From a virus: a stretch of DNA of 34,144 nt. Under the pieces are notes generated by a model that was not told where the DNA came from, searched no databases, and worked only from the letters and a program-made list of their open reading frames with translations. Shown piece after piece: positions 30,838 to 34,144 of this stretch (position 1 is the first letter of the stretch; the number at the start of each line of letters is the position of its first letter). A program made the translations under genes and the position numbers. The stretch is taken from positions 1 through 34,144 of the IMG/VR virus record IMGVR_UViG_3300049893_001655. The stretch is one strand, 5' to 3'.

Positions 30838-30872
30838 TATGCCAAACCGCATCATCAGGGAAGGATGGATAG
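30777..30872 (+). pseudogene. Remnant of C5-cytosine DNA methyltransferase start
   Basis: In the frame not used by the PP-loop remnant, HLDLFSGIGGFALAAGW is encoded (30780-30830). This is the N-terminal motif I (SAM-binding) of Dcm-type cytosine methyltransferases, which usually begin with this motif. The frame then continues only to a TAG at 30870-30872 inside the start of the next gene. Motifs IV (PCQ), VI, VIII and X are absent, so the enzyme is lost. Its own start codon is also gone. Confidence 0.75.
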
Positions 30873-31636
30873 ACAGTGAACGGATCAGCCGCTTGAGCGC
30901 GGCTGAGGAATGCTTTTTCTTAAGGCTCTGCCTGAAGGCCGATGACTTCGGGCGTTACACAGCAAATCTGAAACTACTCAAGAGCGCACTGTATCCTTTG
31001 CGTGATGACGTTCGCGACACCGACATAGCCCGAAACCTGGCTGCGGCGCAGGAGACCGGCTTGATTCGCTGTTACGAGGTCGAAGGCAAACGATATCTGG
31101 TGATCCCAGATTTCCGGCAACGGAACCGGGCGTCTACGAGTAAGTTCCCAGACCCAAGTAACGGTCAGATGTTGGAAATGTGTCCGACATTTGACCGACA
31201 GGCGACGGACACAGGGCAGACACCCGCGCACGTAGTCGGAGGCGGAGACGGAGTCGGAGGCGTAGGCGAGGTCGGACGCGCGCGCGAGGCGGCTTCCGGC
31301 TCGCCAAGCCCGATGGCCGAAGGTGCGGACATCCCCGACCGCCCACACGCAATCGCCATGACCACCCCAGCGGGGATTGACCCAGAGTTCGCTGGCTATG
31401 TCTGGGATGATTGGGCCGGAAGAGGTGGCAAGGACGGAGCCGGGAATCCAAGGAAGTGGCTGAACTACGTGACAACGCGCTGGACCAGAGAACGGAAGGA
31501 ATGGACCAATGGAACACACAAAGGCAACAGAGCAATCGACGCCGGCAAGCGCGGCGCCATCGACCGAAACGCCGGAACAGCGCATGACGACGACGAATAT
31601 CGACGAGCCATCGCCAGGAAAATCGCTCGCAGATAA
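30839..31636 (+). CDS. Replication initiation protein (O / replisome-organiser-like)
   Basis: This 265-residue protein has an N-terminal winged-helix-like domain with REGWIDSERISRLSAAEE, FFLRLCLKADDFGRY and LKSALYPLR. This pattern is seen in many phage replisome organisers and DnaT/O-like proteins that bind the origin and recruit the helicase loader. A Gly/Val/Asp-rich linker (about residues 130-150) with simple-sequence DNA leads to a C-terminal domain containing WDDWAGRG and WLNYVTTRWTRERKEW, the region that typically contacts the loader. It overlaps the loader gene by 128 bp, if the upstream loader start is used. The origin may lie in the linker-coding DNA, as in lambda O, but I identified no iterons. 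Confidence 0.75.
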   Translation: MPNRIIREGWIDSERISRLSAAEECFFLRLCLKADDFGRYTANLKLLKSALYPLRDDVRDTDIARNLAAAQETGLIRCYEVEGKRYLVIPDFRQRNRASTSKFPDPSNGQMLEMCPTFDRQATDTGQTPAHVVGGGDGVGGVGEVGRAREAASGSPSPMAEGADIPDRPHAIAMTTPAGIDPEFAGYVWDDWAGRGGKDGAGNPRKWLNYVTTRWTRERKEWTNGTHKGNRAIDAGKRGAIDRNAGTAHDDDEYRRAIARKIARR

Positions 31637-32195
31637 TTGGATTCGTCAATGGCTCAACCTCGACATCTGGAACGAGGATGTTGCTGGATTGGCGCAGCAT
31701 GTGCACCAATTCTGCTCAGGCTGGACGCACCAGCGCAAATCGGCTCGCGTGCTCGTGGTTTCCGGTCGCAGCGGATGCGGTAAGACCCATGCGATGAGCG
31801 GAGCAATGGCGTTCAGCCGTCGGGCATGTTTCTCGCTCGCTGAGTTGGGTCTGTGGAAATTCCCGCCGCACATTCAATGGACCAACTGGCCGCAGAAAGC
31901 GCGACTCATCATCGAGGGATTCCCGATGGCAAGCGTGATGCAAGACTCGGTTGATGCGGACGTGCTTTTCTTGGATGACATCGGAGCCGAGTCCGACAAA
32001 TACCGTTCCGGAGAAACAACCGACGCGCTCTGCCAACTACTGAGCCGACGCGCCATCAAGTGGACGATGATCACAACAAACTATTTGCCGGAGGAATGGC
32101 CAACCAGATGGGATGCGCGTGTCGCCGATAGACTATTGCGCAACTCGGTTATTTGCGACATGCGAGGATGCGGAAGTTACGCCACAAGGCCATGA
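31509..32195 (+). CDS. DnaC-like helicase loader ATPase
   Basis: This 228-residue AAA+ ATPase probably loads the host replicative helicase. Walker A is SGRSGCGKT (residues 85-93), Walker B DVLFLDD (151-157), and sensor-1 MITTN (187-191). The ATG at 31509 has GGAAGGA about 10 bp upstream but overlaps the initiator gene by 128 bp. The ATG at 31584 is an alternative that removes a Thr/Pro-rich N-terminus of 25 residues. Its partner is the initiator just upstream. No DnaB-type helicase or primase gene is in the window, so the host helicase is presumably used. Confidence 0.88.
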   Translation: MEHTKATEQSTPASAAPSTETPEQRMTTTNIDEPSPGKSLADNWIRQWLNLDIWNEDVAGLAQHVHQFCSGWTHQRKSARVLVVSGRSGCGKTHAMSGAMAFSRRACFSLAELGLWKFPPHIQWTNWPQKARLIIEGFPMASVMQDSVDADVLFLDDIGAESDKYRSGETTDALCQLLSRRAIKWTMITTNYLPEEWPTRWDARVADRLLRNSVICDMRGCGSYATRP

Positions 32196-32196
32196 T

Positions 32197-32409
32197 ATGA
32201 CATCGCTCACAAAACAGCTCGAATACGTTGACGCGGCGATCTCCAAAATGAATCGCGACCCAGGATGGTCAAAGGGCATGACCGAAGACAAAATCAAAGA
32301 GCGCACCGACACCTTGTTTGCGATTCGTCACACCATCGACCGCGCGCTCATGCTCGAACAGGCAAGCATCGATGCCATGAAGATGTTCGATGCGATCGGA
32401 AAGTCGTGA
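32197..32409 (+). CDS. Small helical protein, unknown
   Basis: The ATG at 32197 follows the loader stop by 1 bp; 70 residues, all helical (SLTKQLEYVDAAISKMNRD; TLFAIRHTIDRALMLEQ). No family is recognised. It forms part of the replication block by coupling. The product could be a small helical partner of the loader or helicase, but there is no direct evidence. Confidence 0.5.
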   Translation: MTSLTKQLEYVDAAISKMNRDPGWSKGMTEDKIKERTDTLFAIRHTIDRALMLEQASIDAMKMFDAIGKS

Positions 32410-32501
32410 ATTTCTCGAGGCGATGCCAGGCTCGGCTCGGCGCGGCTCGGCATAGGCTAACGGGACAGCCGGAGATCCCCTAAGATCCGGCAACTAAATT
32501 T
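32410..32501 (+). other. Short gap with G/C simple repeat and weak hairpin
   Basis: This 92-bp non-coding stretch contains repeated GGCTCGGC-type words (about 32430-32453). An imperfect inverted repeat (about 32468-32491, GCCGG...GATC / GATCCGGC) follows. It could be a weak terminator or mRNA structure ahead of the GTG at 32502. No U-tract follows, so termination is uncertain. Confidence 0.35.
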
Positions 32502-32969
32502 GTGAAAATCCTACTATTTCGAGGCCGCGGCATAATTTCGGCGCTGATTCGCTGGCAGACGCGATCACGAAAATATTCTCACGCCGCCATCGAGTTCTCG
32601 GATGGCATTGTCATTGAGGCCTGGCAGGGCGCCGGCGTGCGGAAAACGACCAGAAAACCAGGGCCGGGAATTGATGAGTTTGTCGTTTGCGGCGGAGTAT
32701 CGGAATCGCAAGAGCAAGCCATTCGCACATTTTCCGAAGCACAGGTCGGGAAGGGGTATGATTACATCGGTGTGCTCCGATTCATTAGCCGAGGTCGTCA
32801 CGACAATAGGGAACGCTGGTTTTGCAGCGAGCTGGTATTCGAATCGCTGCTCGCTGGTGGAATTCGTCTGCTGAACGTCGATGGGTCCATGGTCCACCCC
32901 GAAATGCTCACATTTTCTCCGTTAATACGACGCTCACCAGAATTGTCCAGTGACCACAGCCAAACCTGA
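32502..32969 (+). CDS. Permuted papain-fold (YiiX/NlpC-P60-like) amidase or peptidase
   Basis: This 155-residue protein starts at GTG. It shows the circularly permuted papain-like order: His27 early (KYSHAAIEF), then IEAWQGAGV, GYDYIGVLRF, and the Cys nucleophile late (Cys108 in RWFCSELV). Such enzymes cleave amide bonds in peptidoglycan, lipids or proteins. No other cell-wall hydrolase is recognised in this genome, so this is the best endolysin candidate. However, it lies in the replication-to-packaging interval and lacks a signal peptide, which also allows a host-takeover role. The gap upstream carries simple repeats. Confidence 0.7.
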   Translation: MKILLFRGRGIISALIRWQTRSRKYSHAAIEFSDGIVIEAWQGAGVRKTTRKPGPGIDEFVVCGGVSESQEQAIRTFSEAQVGKGYDYIGVLRFISRGRHDNRERWFCSELVFESLLAGGIRLLNVDGSMVHPEMLTFSPLIRRSPELSSDHSQT

Positions 32970-33013
32970 ATTAAATGGCTGGAACATTTTGAAAGAAGCT
33001 GAAATATAATCTC

Positions 33014-33499
33014 ATGAGCAAAGAGCACGCAGGAGGAGCTATTCCGTCCGGATTTGCCAGCATCCCGGTCGAATGGACAGAGCGTCATTGTAACGCAATC
33101 CCCATCTCATCGTTCGATTATTCCGCCCTGGATAACCTCACGTCCGAATGCCAGGAGGCGCTTGACGATGGGCGGCCAATTGAGCCCATCCTCAAATCAT
33201 GGGAACTAAAGCAGCGCATGCAATGGATGGCCAAAGGGGCCGCGGAGGTGCTGGCGGAAATCGTCACAGCATCGGACATTCGCAAAGCCGCCTGTGCGTG
33301 GAGTTATGTTTGTGGGCTGGACGCAACCCAGGGAACCAGTGGTCCGGCATTGGCTAGTCAATTCGGAATCACCAAGCAGGCGTTTTTCCAATACGTCGAT
33401 CAAATTGCGAAACGTTTGGGCGGAATGCGCAGGCTAAACATGCGGGACGATTCGGCTCGGGACAAAATGAGGACCCGCAACTTCAGAGGACCACGATGA
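33014..33499 (+). CDS. HTH-containing protein upstream of packaging genes
   Basis: This 161-residue protein has a C-terminal helix-turn-helix-like segment (SGPALASQFGITKQAFFQYV, followed by DQIAKRLGG) and a basic tail (RDDSARDKMRTRNFRGP). The central part is helical (WMAKGAAEVLAEIVTASDI). It may be a late-gene activator, a sigma-like factor or a small packaging-site-binding protein; position near the terminase genes (if the genome is circular) suits any of these. The stop overlaps the next ATG. No family is recognised. Confidence 0.55.
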   Translation: MSKEHAGGAIPSGFASIPVEWTERHCNAIPISSFDYSALDNLTSECQEALDDGRPIEPILKSWELKQRMQWMAKGAAEVLAEIVTASDIRKAACAWSYVCGLDATQGTSGPALASQFGITKQAFFQYVDQIAKRLGGMRRLNMRDDSARDKMRTRNFRGPR

Positions 33500-34116
33500 G
33501 CCAGTTGGCGATTACACTGCCACAGATTCGCATCACATCGGTAGGGGCCGATTGTCCTGAAAACATCTCTCGGGATGAATGGCTTCAGATTTGGGACAAG
33601 TGCAGCCAAATTGATGCGGCCTTCAACTGGATCAAGGGCGACTTGCTCAATGTGAGCACGCGCTTTGTCGCTAGTGAGGCAATGAGCGATGATGACAAGC
33701 AAGACAAGGCCATTGCGGAGCTGTTGCGCGTAGACTCCGAGACGCGGCGTAGATTGCGCAACCTTGCATGGGTTGCCAGTCGCATCCCGATGTCACGCCG
33801 GCGTGACACGCTCTCATGGTCCCATCACTACGAGGTTGCTTCCCTCTCACCAGCAGATCAAACGATACTGCTCGACGCAGCATTGGCCAATGGCTGGAGC
33901 CGCGCCGATCTGCGCGAACAGGTGTTTAAGCATCGGCACCCGGAATCGGCTGAGCCATCTGGCCCGATCTTTTCCTTTTCGCCAGTCTCAATGCAGAATC
34001 AGTTCCTACGTTGGGCAGGCCGCCTCGAAGAGTGGCCGGAGCCGAGACGGATCGCGCTTGTGAAACAGATGCGTCCGCTGCTCGAGTGGCTGAAGCCGCT
34101 CATGGAGATGCTGTGA
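33496..34116 (+). CDS. DNA-binding-like protein before the ParB/terminase region
   Basis: This 206-residue helical protein contains LSWSHHYEVASLSPADQTIL followed by GWSRADLREQVFK. This resembles the HTH region of KorB/ParB-like proteins and of some phage DNA-binding proteins. If the ends of the window join, it lies directly upstream of the ParB-domain gene at position 1, which would fit a split ParB-like pair. A short hydrophobic C-terminus (LLEWLKPLMEML) ends it. Its function is unproven. The last 28 bases of the window after its stop hold no gene that I can define. Confidence 0.55.
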   Translation: MSQLAITLPQIRITSVGADCPENISRDEWLQIWDKCSQIDAAFNWIKGDLLNVSTRFVASEAMSDDDKQDKAIAELLRVDSETRRRLRNLAWVASRIPMSRRRDTLSWSHHYEVASLSPADQTILLDAALANGWSRADLREQVFKHRHPESAEPSGPIFSFSPVSMQNQFLRWAGRLEEWPEPRRIALVKQMRPLLEWLKPLMEML

Positions 34117-34144
34117 ACCATTAGTTCACCCTACTCCCCGTAAG

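Noticed and set aside
31501-31587. Small ORF between initiator and loader (ATG at 31501)
   Set aside because: It encodes an Arg/Gln-rich 28-residue peptide fully overlapped by two better genes in other frames; its ATGA end is probably coincidence.
33005-33010. TATAAT as a promoter -10 element for the 33014 gene
   Set aside because: The match is perfect but lies only 4 bp from the start codon and has no -35 at the right distance; it would need a leaderless message. It may be chance.
34117-34144. Proof that the window ends join to make a circle
   Set aside because: The frame of the partial ParB-like gene stays open when the ends are joined, but no start codon appears before an upstream stop at 34089-34091 and no terminal repeat is visible. 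Circularity is supported by attP context only.

Overview
The window reads as most or all of a temperate, lambda-like siphovirus genome rather than a host chromosome with an integrated prophage. It carries a Nu1/gpA-type terminase, a lambda-family portal, an S49 prohead protease, a major capsid protein, a tail module with a short tape measure, a lysis-like region, a tyrosine integrase and a replication block (RusA, an O-like initiator and a DnaC-like loader). A 45-bp tRNA-Gly(GCC) 3'-half at 25489-25533, next to the integrase and with phage genes on both sides, is best read as an intact attP. This points to the free (circular, concatemeric or permuted) form. The host was probably Gram-negative: many products carry Sec signal peptides and one is an outer-membrane-type beta-barrel. 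The TN/TNW-rich secreted proteins recall Verrucomicrobiota, but that assignment is a weak inference.

Layout: 1-474, partial ParB-like gene; 491-7314, packaging and head genes; 7337-8788, small head and connector genes split by a strong intrinsic terminator (8354-8386); 8785-14968, three large exported fibre, lectin or beta-helix proteins inserted between connector and tail genes; 14965-21379, tail completion, tail tube, chaperone-like, tape measure and tail-tip genes; 21376-24298, exported fibre with YadA-like repeats, exported Fn3-like protein, holin-like protein, a 27-residue membrane peptide and a beta-barrel; 24301-25774 (minus strand), small membrane protein, integrase and a ribbon-helix-helix (RHH) regulator; 25775-25895, divergent control region; 25896-34116, a second RHH protein followed by early, recombination and replication genes, most coupled by ATGA overlaps.

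Two features stand out. First, no CI/Cro-like repressor is visible. The switch position is held by two divergent RHH proteins, separated by 8-bp-periodic GGTTA-type repeats. The attP core forms part of the 3' end of the minus-strand RHH gene, so integration must replace the last 11 codons of that regulator and separate it from the integrase gene it precedes by 7 bp. This resembles in principle the integration-dependent immunity known from mycobacteriophages such as BPs, but with a different regulator family. Second, seven proteins in or beside the virion modules start with convincing Sec signal peptides, including a 1191-residue protein whose mature N-terminus is a classic phage-fibre motif. 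Phage structural proteins are normally assembled in the cytoplasm, so either these fibres are attached outside the cytoplasm or the phage dresses the surface of its host.

There is also a deletion scar (30646-30872) fusing the starts of a PAPS-reductase-like gene and a C5-cytosine methyltransferase gene, and a hexanucleotide repeat coding for Gly-Tyr/Gly-Asp. No rRNA, complete tRNA, CRISPR array, insertion sequence or reverse transcriptase was seen.
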